Source: Ramlibacter sp.
GTDB lineage: Bacteria; Pseudomonadota; Gammaproteobacteria; Burkholderiales; Burkholderiaceae_C
Direction: 5' to 3'
Assembly: GCA_013815685.1 (NCBI GenBank)
Contig: JACDFR010000006.1
Coordinates: 1 to 64,000, forward strand
Length of the DNA stretch: 64,000 bases
Part shown: one piece after another, positions 1-7,836 of the stretch
Layout: every line of letters starts with the position of its first letter
Position numbering within the stretch: position 1 is the stretch's first letter
The notes under the pieces: generated by a model
Told to the model about the DNA's origin: nothing
What the model saw: the letters and a program-made list of their open reading frames with translations, nothing else
The model's database searches: none
Position numbers and translations under genes: made by a program

Positions 1-723
1 CACCCGGGCCGCGGCCCGGCCGTTGCTGGCCGATACAACCGCATCCACGCCGCCGTGGATCACCAGCAACGCAGGCCATAGCGCCGCCATAACGGCGGGC
101 GTGGCGGCCAGGGGCTTGGCCTGGCGCACCCCGTGCATGGCGCCCACGGCGGACATGCCCGAGTGCGCGGCCCCCGGTGCAATGCCCGAATGCATCATCA
201 CCGCCTTGAAGCGCGCTGGATGGCGCGTCACCAGCAGTGCGGCCATGCTGGCGCCCGCGGAGAGCCCGGCCACCGCGATGCGGGTGCGGTCCACCATGTA
301 AAGAAGGCACACCTGGTCCACGGCTTTCATGATGAGCTCGACTTCGGCGTAGGCGCGCCCGGAGCGGGTGTCGAACCAGTTCCAGCAGCCTTGGGGATTG
401 GCCAGGCGGTCCTGCTCGGGATACAGCACCATGAAGCGCTCGCGCGCGGCAATGCGATTCATGCGCGTCGATTGCGCGAAGCTCTTCGCATCCTGCCCGC
501 AGCCGTGCAGCATCACCACCAGCGGCAGGCGCTCGCCGAATTTCATGTCGGGCGGGCGGTAGAGTCGGTATCGCCGCGCACCGGCCGTGCCCATGGCGAT
601 GCCTGCGATCCAGTCGCCGTCGCCCGCGGGCGGCATGCGGGCCCGGATGGTGCCGCGCGCCATCTGCGCCCAGCCGCGCTGGAATACTTTGGCCCATCCC
701 GATGTGCCGGTGCGTCTTGCCAT
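1..723 (-). CDS. PHB depolymerase family esterase (3' end outside window)
   Basis: The open frame runs off the left edge and gives 241 residues. After a basic N-terminus it shows an HGCGQ oxyanion-hole motif (residues 73-77) and the lipase box GLSAG (153-157, nucleophile Ser155), followed by HGGVD near the truncated end. This pattern is typical of the alpha/beta-hydrolase family of short-chain poly(3-hydroxybutyrate) depolymerases and feruloyl-esterase-like enzymes. The N-terminus with several Arg and Trp residues resembles betaproteobacterial members. I chose the ATG at 723 because the family-like sequence begins there. The catalytic Asp/His region may lie partly outside the window. The true substrate (PHB oligomers or another ester) cannot be told from sequence. 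Confidence 0.8.
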   Translation of the reverse strand, partial: MARRTGTSGWAKVFQRGWAQMARGTIRARMPPAGDGDWIAGIAMGTAGARRYRLYRPPDMKFGERLPLVVMLHGCGQDAKSFAQSTRMNRIAARERFMVLYPEQDRLANPQGCWNWFDTRSGRAYAEVELIMKAVDQVCLLYMVDRTRIAVAGLSAGASMAALLVTRHPARFKAVMMHSGIAPGAAHSGMSAVGAMHGVRQAKPLAATPAVMAALWPALLVIHGGVDAVVSASNGRAAARV

Positions 724-776
724 CGATGGATTCTGCGGCCCATCGCATTGCACGGTGCTGACAGGGCGCTGTCGGT

Positions 777-1646
777 GTGCTGTCTGTGCTATTTTTGGCC
801 ATGGACTTCTGCCTTCTCTCGATCCCGTGGCGCGCCATTGCCGCGCTTGGGCTATCGGCACTTTGCGTCGGGCTGTCCCGGGCCGGGGAGGATGTGCCGT
901 TCGTCACGACGCCCGACAATGTCACGCTCGAGATGCTGCGCGCCGCCCAGGTAGGGCCCGGCGACCATGTCATCGACCTGGGCTCGGGCGACGGACGCAT
1001 CGTCATCCTGGCGGCGAAGCGATTCGGCGCCACCGGCCTGGGCGTGGAGATCGTGCCCGACCTCGTACGGCAGAGCATCAGCAACGCGCAGGCGGCGGGG
1101 GTTGCCGGGCGTGTGTCGTTTCGCGAGCAAGACCTGTTCAAGACCGATCTGGCGCCGGCCACGGTGATCACCATGTACCTGCTGCCGGACGTGAACCTGC
1201 AGTTGCGCCCGGCACTGTTGTCCCTCAAGCCCGGCACGCGGCTGGTGTCCCATGACTGGGACATGGGTGACTGGAAGCCCGACCAGACCACCATGGTTGT
1301 GGCGCCGGACAAGAAGGTGGGACTGGAGAAATCCAGCAAGGTGCACCTCTGGCTGGTGCCTGCCAAGGTCGACGGCTTGTGGTGCGGCGCTGGCTTGCTG
1401 ACGGGCACCCGCCTGCAGCTGTCGCAGCGCTACCAGGAAATCGAAGGCACGCTCGCCCACCGCCAGCGCAGCCGCAAGATCGAAGGACGGCTCGAAGGTG
1501 CGACGCTGCGCGTGCTGGGCGGCCGTGCCGGAGAACTGGTACTGGAGGTGGCCGGGGACGGGTTGCGCATCACCGCGGCAGGCGGGCCGCTGACGCTGGC
1601 ACAGGGGCAGGTCTTCAAGAGGGCCGCGGCGGACGGCTGCGGATGA
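777..1646 (+). CDS. Exported class I SAM-dependent methyltransferase-like protein
   Basis: An N-terminal hydrophobic stretch (about residues 12-34) looks like a signal peptide or anchor. It is followed by a Rossmann methyltransferase core with motif I DLGSGDGR at residues 67-74 and an acidic residue after the next strand (GVEIVPD). The C-terminal part (about 180-289) has no domain I recognise. The GTG at 777 gives 289 residues; an ATG at 801 is an equally plausible start and would still leave the hydrophobic segment. The gene is divergent from the esterase to its left. The substrate is unknown. A methyltransferase fold behind a signal sequence is unusual, because SAM is cytoplasmic, so it may be an inner-membrane protein facing the cytoplasm. 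Confidence 0.7.
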   Translation: MLSVLFLAMDFCLLSIPWRAIAALGLSALCVGLSRAGEDVPFVTTPDNVTLEMLRAAQVGPGDHVIDLGSGDGRIVILAAKRFGATGLGVEIVPDLVRQSISNAQAAGVAGRVSFREQDLFKTDLAPATVITMYLLPDVNLQLRPALLSLKPGTRLVSHDWDMGDWKPDQTTMVVAPDKKVGLEKSSKVHLWLVPAKVDGLWCGAGLLTGTRLQLSQRYQEIEGTLAHRQRSRKIEGRLEGATLRVLGGRAGELVLEVAGDGLRITAAGGPLTLAQGQVFKRAAADGCG

Positions 1647-1652
1647 GCCGAC

Positions 1653-2150
1653 TTATTTCCTGCTGGCGCTCGCCGCGCTGGGATAGGCCGGCTTGCCCTG
1701 GGTGCCTACCATCAGGTAGTTGACGACCCCCATCACATCGTCGACCAACAGCACGGCTTTTTCCATCGCTTCGGCCTGCTCCTTCGACTGCACGCAGCCC
1801 ATCAGCGTGATCAGCCGCCGCTCGCCCAGGATCCAGACGCTGGTGTCGTCGAAGCGGCCGTCTAATCGCAGGTATTGCGCCGCGCGGGGAACGATTTCCT
1901 TGTCGTACAGGTACGAGTTGGGCAGGCGGCACCGTCCCGACCGGTAGCAGCTGGTGCCATGGTGCGAGCGCACATGGGCCAGTGCCGCCACTTCGGCCTG
2001 CGACATGGCCGCAGCTTGGGGCACCGGGCACCGGGACAGAGCCGAGGTGACCTGTTCGAAGGGGTCATCGAAAGCGGGGGCCCGCTGCTGCGCAGACGCG
2101 GACAGCGATATTCCCAGCAAGCACAACAAGGTTGAAACCGGTCGATTCAT
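1653..2150 (-). CDS. BON-domain periplasmic protein
   Basis: 165 residues with a clear Sec signal peptide (MNRPVSTLLCLLGISLSASA). The C-terminal half contains a stretch that reads like a BON domain (LDGRFDDTSVWILGERRLITLMG followed by a segment ending in VVNYLMV), the fold of OsmY-type periplasmic or lipid-binding proteins. The middle is Cys-containing (SRCPVP, TSCYRSGRC), which suggests a disulfide in the periplasm. The ATG at 2150 is chosen because the signal peptide starts there. It is convergent with the methyltransferase gene (6-bp gap) and divergent from dbpA. The role is unknown; BON proteins often protect the envelope under stress. Confidence 0.7.
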   Translation of the reverse strand: MNRPVSTLLCLLGISLSASAQQRAPAFDDPFEQVTSALSRCPVPQAAAMSQAEVAALAHVRSHHGTSCYRSGRCRLPNSYLYDKEIVPRAAQYLRLDGRFDDTSVWILGERRLITLMGCVQSKEQAEAMEKAVLLVDDVMGVVNYLMVGTQGKPAYPSAASASRK

Positions 2151-2189
2151 GGGCCGGAGTTTATCGCGAGCTGTTCTAATCGTCCGGGT

Positions 2190-3572
2190 ATGAGCACCAT
2201 CTTCGGCACCCTGCCACTGAATCCCGCGACCCTGGCCAATCTCGAGCGCCTGGGCTACCACGAGATGACGCCGATTCAGGCCGCCAGCCTTCCGCCGGCG
2301 CTGCTGGGCAAGGACATCATTGGCCAGGCCAAGACCGGCAGCGGCAAGACCGCGGCTTTCGCCCTGGCACTGCTGGCCAACCTGAATGCGCGCCGCTTCG
2401 CGGTACAGGCGCTGGTGCTGTGCCCGGCACGGGAACTGGCCGACCAGGTCACCGCCGAAATCCGCCGGCTGGCCCGCGCCGAGGACAACGTCAAGGTCGT
2501 CACCCTCTGCGGCGGGGTGCCGCTGCGGGGCCAGCTGGCCACCCTGGAACACGGCGCGCACGTCGTGGTGGGCACGCCCGGCCGGGTGATGGATCACCTG
2601 GCGCGCGAAAGCCTGAAACTCGATGCGCTGAACACGCTGGTTCTGGACGAGGCGGACCGCATGCTCGACATGGGATTCCTGGCCGACATCGTGACCGTTG
2701 CGCGCCAGTGCCCCGGCGCACGCCAGACACTCTTGTTCTCGGCGACCTATCCCGAAGGCATCGTAGCGCTGGCCGCCCGGTTCATGCGCGCGCCGGTGAC
2801 GGTGAAGGTCCAAGCGCAGCACGGGGGTGGGCAGATCGAGCAGCGCTGGTACGAGGTGCCCGATACGGATCGCGTCGGCGCCGTGAGCCTGCTGTTGAAT
2901 CACTTCCGGCCCGACAGCACATTGGCCTTTTGCAATACCAAGGCCCGATGCAAGCGGCTCGTGGATGCGCTCAAGGCCGAAGGCTTCAGCGCGCTGGCGC
3001 TGTACGGCGAGCTGGAACAACGCGAACGCGACCAGGTGCTGGTGCGCTTCGCCAACCGCAGCTGCTCGGTGCTGGTTGCCACCGATGTGGCGGCGCGCGG
3101 ATTGGACATCGCCAATCTCGCCGCCGTGGTCAACGTGGAAGTGACACCCGATCCTGAAATCCACATCCACCGCATCGGGCGAACCGCACGCGCGGGCGAA
3201 ACCGGTCTGGTGCTCAACCTGGTGAGCATGGACGAGATGGGGTCGGTCGGGAAGATCGAGCAGTTGCAGGGGCGAGAATCCGAATGGCACCGTCTCGATG
3301 AGCTCAAGACGGATGGCAAGGGCTCGCTCATGCCGCCGATGGTCACGCTGCACATCCAGGGCGGCCGGAAAGAAAAAATCAGGCCCGGCGACGTGCTGGG
3401 GGCGCTCACGGCCGACCTGGGCTACGCGCGCGGGCAGATCGGGAAGATCGACGTCAATGAATTCTCGACCTACGTGGCGGTGGAGCGGGCCGTCGCGCAC
3501 GAGGCGGCGGGAAGGCTCAACAATCGCCGCGTCAAAGGTAAAAGTGTGAAGGTTCGGCTGCTGGAGGACTAG
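2190..3572 (+). CDS. dbpA: ATP-dependent RNA helicase DbpA
   Basis: 460 residues with the complete DEAD-box set: Q motif (TPIQ, 27-30), Walker A AKTGSGKT (47-54), PARELA (79-84), TPGR (129-132), DEAD (153-156), SAT (184-186) and HRIGRTARAG in the second RecA domain. The last about 75 residues form a DbpA-type RNA-binding domain, which in this family docks on hairpin 92 of 23S rRNA during 50S assembly. The length matches the family. The stop codon overlaps the possible GTG start of the following PAS gene by one base. No promoter features are obvious in the short gap to the divergent BON gene. Confidence 0.93.
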   Translation: MSTIFGTLPLNPATLANLERLGYHEMTPIQAASLPPALLGKDIIGQAKTGSGKTAAFALALLANLNARRFAVQALVLCPARELADQVTAEIRRLARAEDNVKVVTLCGGVPLRGQLATLEHGAHVVVGTPGRVMDHLARESLKLDALNTLVLDEADRMLDMGFLADIVTVARQCPGARQTLLFSATYPEGIVALAARFMRAPVTVKVQAQHGGGQIEQRWYEVPDTDRVGAVSLLLNHFRPDSTLAFCNTKARCKRLVDALKAEGFSALALYGELEQRERDQVLVRFANRSCSVLVATDVAARGLDIANLAAVVNVEVTPDPEIHIHRIGRTARAGETGLVLNLVSMDEMGSVGKIEQLQGRESEWHRLDELKTDGKGSLMPPMVTLHIQGGRKEKIRPGDVLGALTADLGYARGQIGKIDVNEFSTYVAVERAVAHEAAGRLNNRRVKGKSVKVRLLED

Positions 3573-3592
3573 TGGATCGAAAGCAGTTACCC

Positions 3593-4541
3593 ATGACCCG
3601 ATCACAGGTGTATCAAATGCTTTCGACTGTACGCAGGAGCCCCACCGACTTCCTGGCCGGCGGCGGCGAGATGGGAGCGCTGATGCGCATCCGCGACTGG
3701 CGGCTGACGCCGATCGGGCCGCCCGAGAACTGGCCGCAAAGCCTTGAAAACGGCCGTGCGGCTGCTGCTGTCGACCGGCCATCCCATGTTCATCTGGTGG
3801 GGTCCGCAGCTGATTCAATTCTATAACGATGCCTACCGTCAGTCGATCGGGCCCGAGCGCCATCCGTCGGCGCTGGGACAGGAGGGCCGCGCCTGCTGGG
3901 ACGAGATCTGGCCGATCATCGGGCCGCAGATCGAGCAGGTGATGAGCGGCCGCGGCTGCACCTGGCACGAGAACGCGCTGGTGCCAATCACGCGAAACGG
4001 CAAGCGCGACGACGTGTATTGGACCTACAGCTACGGGCCCATCGACGATCCCGGCTCGCCCACCGGCGTGGGCGGGGTGCTGGTCGTGTGCACCGAAACC
4101 ACCGAGGCGGTGGTTTCGCGGCGCCGCTTGGCGTATGAGCGTGAGCAGTTCGCGCAGCTGTTCGAGCAGGCGCCGGCGTTCATGGCCATGTTGCGCGGCG
4201 CCGAACATCGTTTCGAGCTGGTCAACCCCGCCTATACACGCCTGATCGGCGAACGCGAGGTGGTGGGCAAGACGGTGGCCGAAGCCTTGCCCGAAGCGGT
4301 TGCACAGGGTTATGTGGCGCTGCTGGATCAGGTCTACCAGACCGGCCAGCCCTATGAGGCACACAGCCGCAAATACGCTTTTCGGGCCTTGCCCGGTGGA
4401 CCGCTGGTCGAGCGCTATGTCGACTTCGTCTACCACCCGATCAAGAACCCGGATGGCTACGTGACCGGCATCTTCGTACAGGGCATCGATGTGACCGACC
4501 GTACGCGTCAGCCCGCCTCCACATTCACAGGGGCCGTGTAA
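3593..4541 (+). pseudogene. PAS-domain sensor protein gene, frameshifted and lacking a kinase domain
   Basis: The N-terminal frame (from ATG 3593, or GTG 3572) reads GEMGALMRIRDW...GPPENWPQSL, and the continuation TAVRLLLSTGHPMFIWWGPQ lies one frame over. Removing one T of the CTT at 3743-3745 joins them into the normal sequence WPQSLKTAVRLLL. The downstream part has a first PAS-like region (YNDAYRQSIGPERHPS) and a second PAS (AEHRFELVNPAYTRLIGE) ending at DVTDR. Proteins with this N-terminus are normally hybrid or multi-PAS histidine kinases; here translation stops after the second PAS, and the 3' end overlaps the convergent hydrolase gene by 17 bp. It is probably a decayed remnant, unless the frameshift is a consensus error and a short PAS-only sensor is real. 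Confidence 0.65.
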
Positions 4542-5454
4542 GGTAAGCCAGCTCGCGGCCGACGATGGCCTGCTTGGCCGGCATGAAAACGGTGCACCCC
4601 TCGCAGGGGGAACGGATTTCGTCGGGCCCGTCGGTGGCTATCAGCTCGCCTTTGCCGAACGTCTCCATGCCGACCAGCGGCCGGACGAAACGCATGGCCC
4701 CGGTCTTGATCACCGGCGTTTCCAGCAATTCAAAGCGACGCTGCGTGACCGGTGTGCCCGGCTGCCGCTCGATCAGGCCGAAATGCCCCAGGAAATCCAG
4801 GGCCACATCGACGGCCAGATCGGCGCTGGCTTTCAGAAAGTGCTGCCCGCACTCGACCACCAGCGCCACACCCGTTGCGTCGTCGCTGCCATGGCGGCCA
4901 TGCTGGATCAGCGGCGTTCCGGTGGTCATTCCATCGGGCATGACGAGGTGGATCGCGGGGCGCCCGATCGCCTGCGCCGCCTGCGCATTGCCCCCGGAAT
5001 CGGGGTAGACCCAGAATGGCGCCGCCGGCTGGCTCGTGGAGTGAATGTCGAGAATGTGGTCGGCCGCTGCGACGACCGGCCGCAAGGCGCGGGCGCGGCT
5101 GAGCTCCGGGCTGTCGCGCGGGCCTTCGAGCCAATCGTCCGACCAGATACGGTTCAGGTTGTGGACGAGCTGCCTGCTGTCGTAGGGCTGCGCGGCGTCG
5201 AATGACTCGTACGCCTGCACATTGGCAAAACTCACCGTCAGGGTGCCGATGCCCGGTCGAACCTCGTTGTCCAGGAGGTGGGTTGCCGCCACCATGCCGC
5301 AGAACTCATTGCCGTGGGTGAGCGCGTTGACCAAGAGGTGAGGACCGGGCCGGCCCGAGTCGAACCGGTGGACGTAGTCGACGCCCACGTTTCCCCGCCG
5401 ATAGGGAAAAAGGTCGCGTGGCGAAACCTCAAACAAATTGAGTTCTTGGCTCAT
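4525..5454 (-). CDS. Succinylglutamate desuccinylase/aspartoacylase family zinc hydrolase
   Basis: 309 residues. The zinc-site motif HGNE (His47, Glu50) and the later DIHST (His138) match the AstE/AspA branch of M14-like metallohydrolases, which cleave N-acyl amino acids. It is not embedded in an ast operon, so the substrate is not implied by neighbours. The 3' end overlaps the end of the broken PAS gene by 17 bp on the opposite strand. The start at ATG 5454 gives a family-like N-terminus. The gene appears intact. Confidence 0.8.
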   Translation of the reverse strand: MSQELNLFEVSPRDLFPYRRGNVGVDYVHRFDSGRPGPHLLVNALTHGNEFCGMVAATHLLDNEVRPGIGTLTVSFANVQAYESFDAAQPYDSRQLVHNLNRIWSDDWLEGPRDSPELSRARALRPVVAAADHILDIHSTSQPAAPFWVYPDSGGNAQAAQAIGRPAIHLVMPDGMTTGTPLIQHGRHGSDDATGVALVVECGQHFLKASADLAVDVALDFLGHFGLIERQPGTPVTQRRFELLETPVIKTGAMRFVRPLVGMETFGKGELIATDGPDEIRSPCEGCTVFMPAKQAIVGRELAYLTRPL

Positions 5455-5551
5455 TCAGTGCCATTGCACCACAGCAGGGTAGTGCCGGGCTTGCTCTCGG
5501 CGTAAACATTTTGTTACTATGAGGCCCGATATTGAAGACCGGGAGCACAAG

Positions 5552-6142
5552 ATGGGTTTCTTCTCCAAGCTTTTTACGGCGGCCCCCGCCCCAGATCCGT
5601 CTCTCGGCCGGCGTGAGTTGGTGCGCGTCGCGCTTCGCGACACCCTCAACTTCCACGGCATTCCTTCTACCTGGCTTGGGGCGGAAACCCTGGCGAGCAC
5701 ATCTCGCGCCGGCCTGAGGGGCATCCACTGCCGGATCCTGATCAAGCAATGGGTGCCCGACCTGTTGCTGCACAGCGTGGCACTGCAACAGAGCTTCACC
5801 GGGCGCCTCATCGACTCCGACCCGAAGGCGGGGACCTGGCTGATGGGCATCTCATGGCAGTTCGCCCTGCCGGACGAATCGGTATGTCCTGCGATGAATC
5901 AGCGAAGCTGGACCACGGCTACGCAGGCACCCGCCACGCCGGCTCATCTGGATGCTGCGGCGGCGCCGGTTCGGCAGCCCTCGCCCGCCACGGTAGTCAA
6001 CAATGCCAAAGTCGACCTCGAAGCATTGTTCGCCGCGCGGGACCAGGAACTGAAGCGCTTGGCCCAGGGTCAGCAGTCGAAGACGGCCATGGAAAAGACC
6101 CAGACCATGTTCCGACGGACCGAACCGGCGCCCCTGGACTAG
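5552..6142 (+). CDS. Conserved protein of unknown function
   Basis: 196 residues from ATG 5552 (MGFFSKLF). An in-frame ATG at 5519 exists, but the sequence before 5552 looks like leader DNA. Residues about 15-110 appear to be a compact alpha/beta domain (RRELVRVALRDTLNFHGIP, then GIHCRILIKQWVPDLL). The C-terminal third is Ala/Pro/Gln-rich and probably flexible. No signal peptide or membrane segment is visible. I do not recognise the family. It precedes a tiny basic protein gene on the same strand by 60 bp. Confidence 0.6.
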   Translation: MGFFSKLFTAAPAPDPSLGRRELVRVALRDTLNFHGIPSTWLGAETLASTSRAGLRGIHCRILIKQWVPDLLLHSVALQQSFTGRLIDSDPKAGTWLMGISWQFALPDESVCPAMNQRSWTTATQAPATPAHLDAAAAPVRQPSPATVVNNAKVDLEALFAARDQELKRLAQGQQSKTAMEKTQTMFRRTEPAPLD

Positions 6143-6202
6143 CGGCGCGGTCGTCAAGAGGATTGGTACCATTCGGGCCATACCAATTTATTCGGAGGAA
6201 TC

Positions 6203-6343
6203 ATGGCCAAAGGCGACCAGCGCAGCAACAAGATGGCGAAGAAGCCCAAGAAGGACAATTCGCCGCCCAAGCCGGGAACGTCCGACCGCCCCACCCCACC
6301 CATCACGTCGGTGATCCCGCGCGGAAAGCCCAAGACCAAGTAA
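6203..6343 (+). CDS. Small lysine/proline-rich protein
   Basis: 46 residues beginning MAKGDQRSNKMAKKPKKDN and ending IPRGKPKTK. It is preceded by a good Shine-Dalgarno sequence (GGAGGA at about 6193) with normal spacing to ATG 6203, which supports translation. The protein is very basic and predicted disordered, suggesting nucleic-acid or ribosome contact, but no function is known to me. I have an impression of similar short proteins in other Burkholderiales, from memory only. Confidence 0.6.
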   Translation: MAKGDQRSNKMAKKPKKDNSPPKPGTSDRPTPPITSVIPRGKPKTK

Positions 6344-6370
6344 ATCGGCCCAGCAACCGGGCGCGCGTGA

Positions 6371-6898
6371 CTAGCTCAGCAAGCCAACGATGATATCGAC
6401 GATGAGGTTGTTTTGCTGCTGGACCAGCACGATGTCGTTGCCTATGCGGGCATAGCGGTAGCCGTACGGCGCGGGTGGCAGATGGACCAGCACGGGCTGG
6501 GGTACGGCATAGACCGGCACGCCGCGCGGCAATGGCTGGCCGACATCCCAATGGGCCTGGCCCGGGGGCATGCAGCCGTTGTGCTTCTTTTCCAGGCCCG
6601 GCGGGCAACGCTGGCCGTCGCCGTACTGCTGCACGTAGTATTGACGGGCTTGGATGCGATGCTGCTCGTTGAAGTAGGTGCCCGCCTTGATTTCCTTGCG
6701 CTCCCGCTTCTCGGCGTGCTTCTCGGCCTTTGAGTGCTGCTTGGCAGCTTGCTTGTCTGCCTTGGCCTCGTGCTTGTTCGAATGCTTGCCGCCCTTGCCG
6801 TGGCCCTCATCGTTGTCCTTGGCGAGAGTGGGCCCCGCGATGAGAAGCGAGGCAATGGCCATCGCTACAAGGCGGACGGAAAAGGTCGGTGGGTTCAT
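6371..6898 (-). CDS. RcnB/CigR-like periplasmic protein
   Basis: 175 residues from ATG 6898. A signal peptide ([19 protein letters not shown]) is followed by a charged Lys/His/Glu-rich region (about 25-75) resembling a flexible coiled or metal-binding stretch. Then comes a domain with [18 protein letters not shown] and a C-terminal [16 protein letters not shown]...VDIIVGLLS motif, typical of the RcnB family (E. coli RcnB takes part in Ni/Co homeostasis; CigR is an anti-virulence regulator). The His-rich N-terminal region fits metal handling, but that is inference. It is transcribed alone. Confidence 0.72.
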   Translation of the reverse strand: MNPPTFSVRLVAMAIASLLIAGPTLAKDNDEGHGKGGKHSNKHEAKADKQAAKQHSKAEKHAEKRERKEIKAGTYFNEQHRIQARQYYVQQYGDGQRCPPGLEKKHNGCMPPGQAHWDVGQPLPRGVPVYAVPQPVLVHLPPAPYGYRYARIGNDIVLVQQQNNLIVDIIVGLLS

Positions 6899-7007
6899 AT
6901 ATGTGACTCCAGGTAAACGCGTGAATCTACTCAACGGTTACCTTCGCCCAGAAGACGACCGCCTTCTGTAGGACGGGAGCCCGTATCTCTGTTCAGCTTG
7001 CCGCATC

Positions 7008-7259
7008 TCAGCGGCGGGCTGGCGGGGGACCGCTGCGGCCGGCGATGTGGCGGAACGTGATGCGGCCCTTGGTCAGGTCGTAAGGCGACATTTCAAGCGA
7101 CACGTTATCGCCGGCGATGATGCGGATATGGTGCTTGCGCATCTTGCCGCCGGTATAGCAGATGACCTGATGACCGTTCTCCAGCGTCACACGAAAGCGC
7201 GAGTCCGGCAGCACTTCGTCCACGTGCCCCTTCATCTCGATCAGTTCTTCCTTGGCCAT
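7008..7259 (-). CDS. infA: Translation initiation factor IF-1
   Basis: 83 residues with the S1-like OB fold of IF-1: [33 protein letters not shown] and [14 protein letters not shown] are near-diagnostic. IF-1 occupies the ribosomal A site during initiation. The protein has about ten extra residues ([10 protein letters not shown]) beyond the usual 72, as seen in the additional IF-1 copies of many Burkholderiales. It is not in a ribosomal-protein operon, so this is probably the second infA copy. A small conserved gene lies 24 bp upstream on the same strand and may be co-transcribed. Confidence 0.93.
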   Translation of the reverse strand: MAKEELIEMKGHVDEVLPDSRFRVTLENGHQVICYTGGKMRKHHIRIIAGDNVSLEMSPYDLTKGRITFRHIAGRSGPPPARR

Positions 7260-7283
7260 GGTAAGCGTCTCCTGTGCAAGTAA

Positions 7284-7538
7284 TTAGATCGCGGCGCGGG
7301 CGGCGCCCTCTGTTGCGTGAGTGCGGTGGCCGATCCACTGCAAACCTTCAGCCGTGGCGTAGCGCACGGCCGCGACCTGGTTCTGGAACAGGCGGGTGAG
7401 GCGCAACACGCGGTCATGCGTGCCGCTGCCGGAGCCGGAGCGGATGGAAACCGAGCATGCATACCATCCGTTGGCGAGCAATTGGGTCAAGGGCGAGATC
7501 AGGTATTTTCCTACCGTGATGTTATCTTTTGGATTCAT
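7284..7538 (-). CDS. Conserved small protein of unknown function upstream of infA
   Basis: 84 residues from ATG 7538: MNPKDNITVGKYLISPLTQ, a central VSIRSGSGSGTHDRVLRLT segment and AVRYATAEGLQWIG near the end. The pattern resembles a small beta-rich protein family that I associate with Burkholderiales (from memory), with no known function. There is no signal peptide. It ends 24 bp before infA on the same strand, so the two may form an operon, perhaps a cold- or stress-responsive unit; that role is a guess. Confidence 0.65.
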   Translation of the reverse strand: MNPKDNITVGKYLISPLTQLLANGWYACSVSIRSGSGSGTHDRVLRLTRLFQNQVAAVRYATAEGLQWIGHRTHATEGAARAAI

Positions 7539-7594
7539 ATTTTCCGAGAGAGCGTCCTGCGCCGCAACACTGCGGCCGCAATAAAGTTCGTGAA

Positions 7595-7612
7595 GGCCCG
7601 CACAAGCGGGCC
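7595..7612. terminator. GC-rich hairpin downstream of gshA
   Basis: A perfect 7-bp stem GGCCCGC / GCGGGCC with a 4-nt ACAA loop. Read on the minus strand it lies about 225 nt after the gshA stop and is followed by the moderately T-rich TTCACGAACTTTATT. It could act as a weak intrinsic terminator or an RNA 3' stabiliser. Nothing else is recognised in the roughly 300-bp gap 7539-7836. Confidence 0.35.
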
Positions 7613-7836
7613 GGCGCATTTCGATCCCGGCGGCATACCTCGTGCGGAGGGCCGGGACTGCGTCTTGAGGAAGACCGGCTTGCTGGGGCCGGTGCAAGGC
7701 TTTGGGATGCCTGGGAGACGCGGGCGCAGTGGGGATCTGGCGCGCCTGGAGTAGAGAATTTTTAGTTGAGCGCGCTCGATCGCCTGCGCAATCGAAGTGC
7801 TGATTGTACCGCTTCGGCCGGCTTTGTGCGGCCAGC

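Noticed and set aside
1653..4436. Very long open frame of about 927 codons on the minus strand opposite dbpA
   Set aside because: Only its last 165 codons form the BON protein. The rest is antisense to dbpA and the PAS gene, with composition typical of a GC-rich shadow frame.
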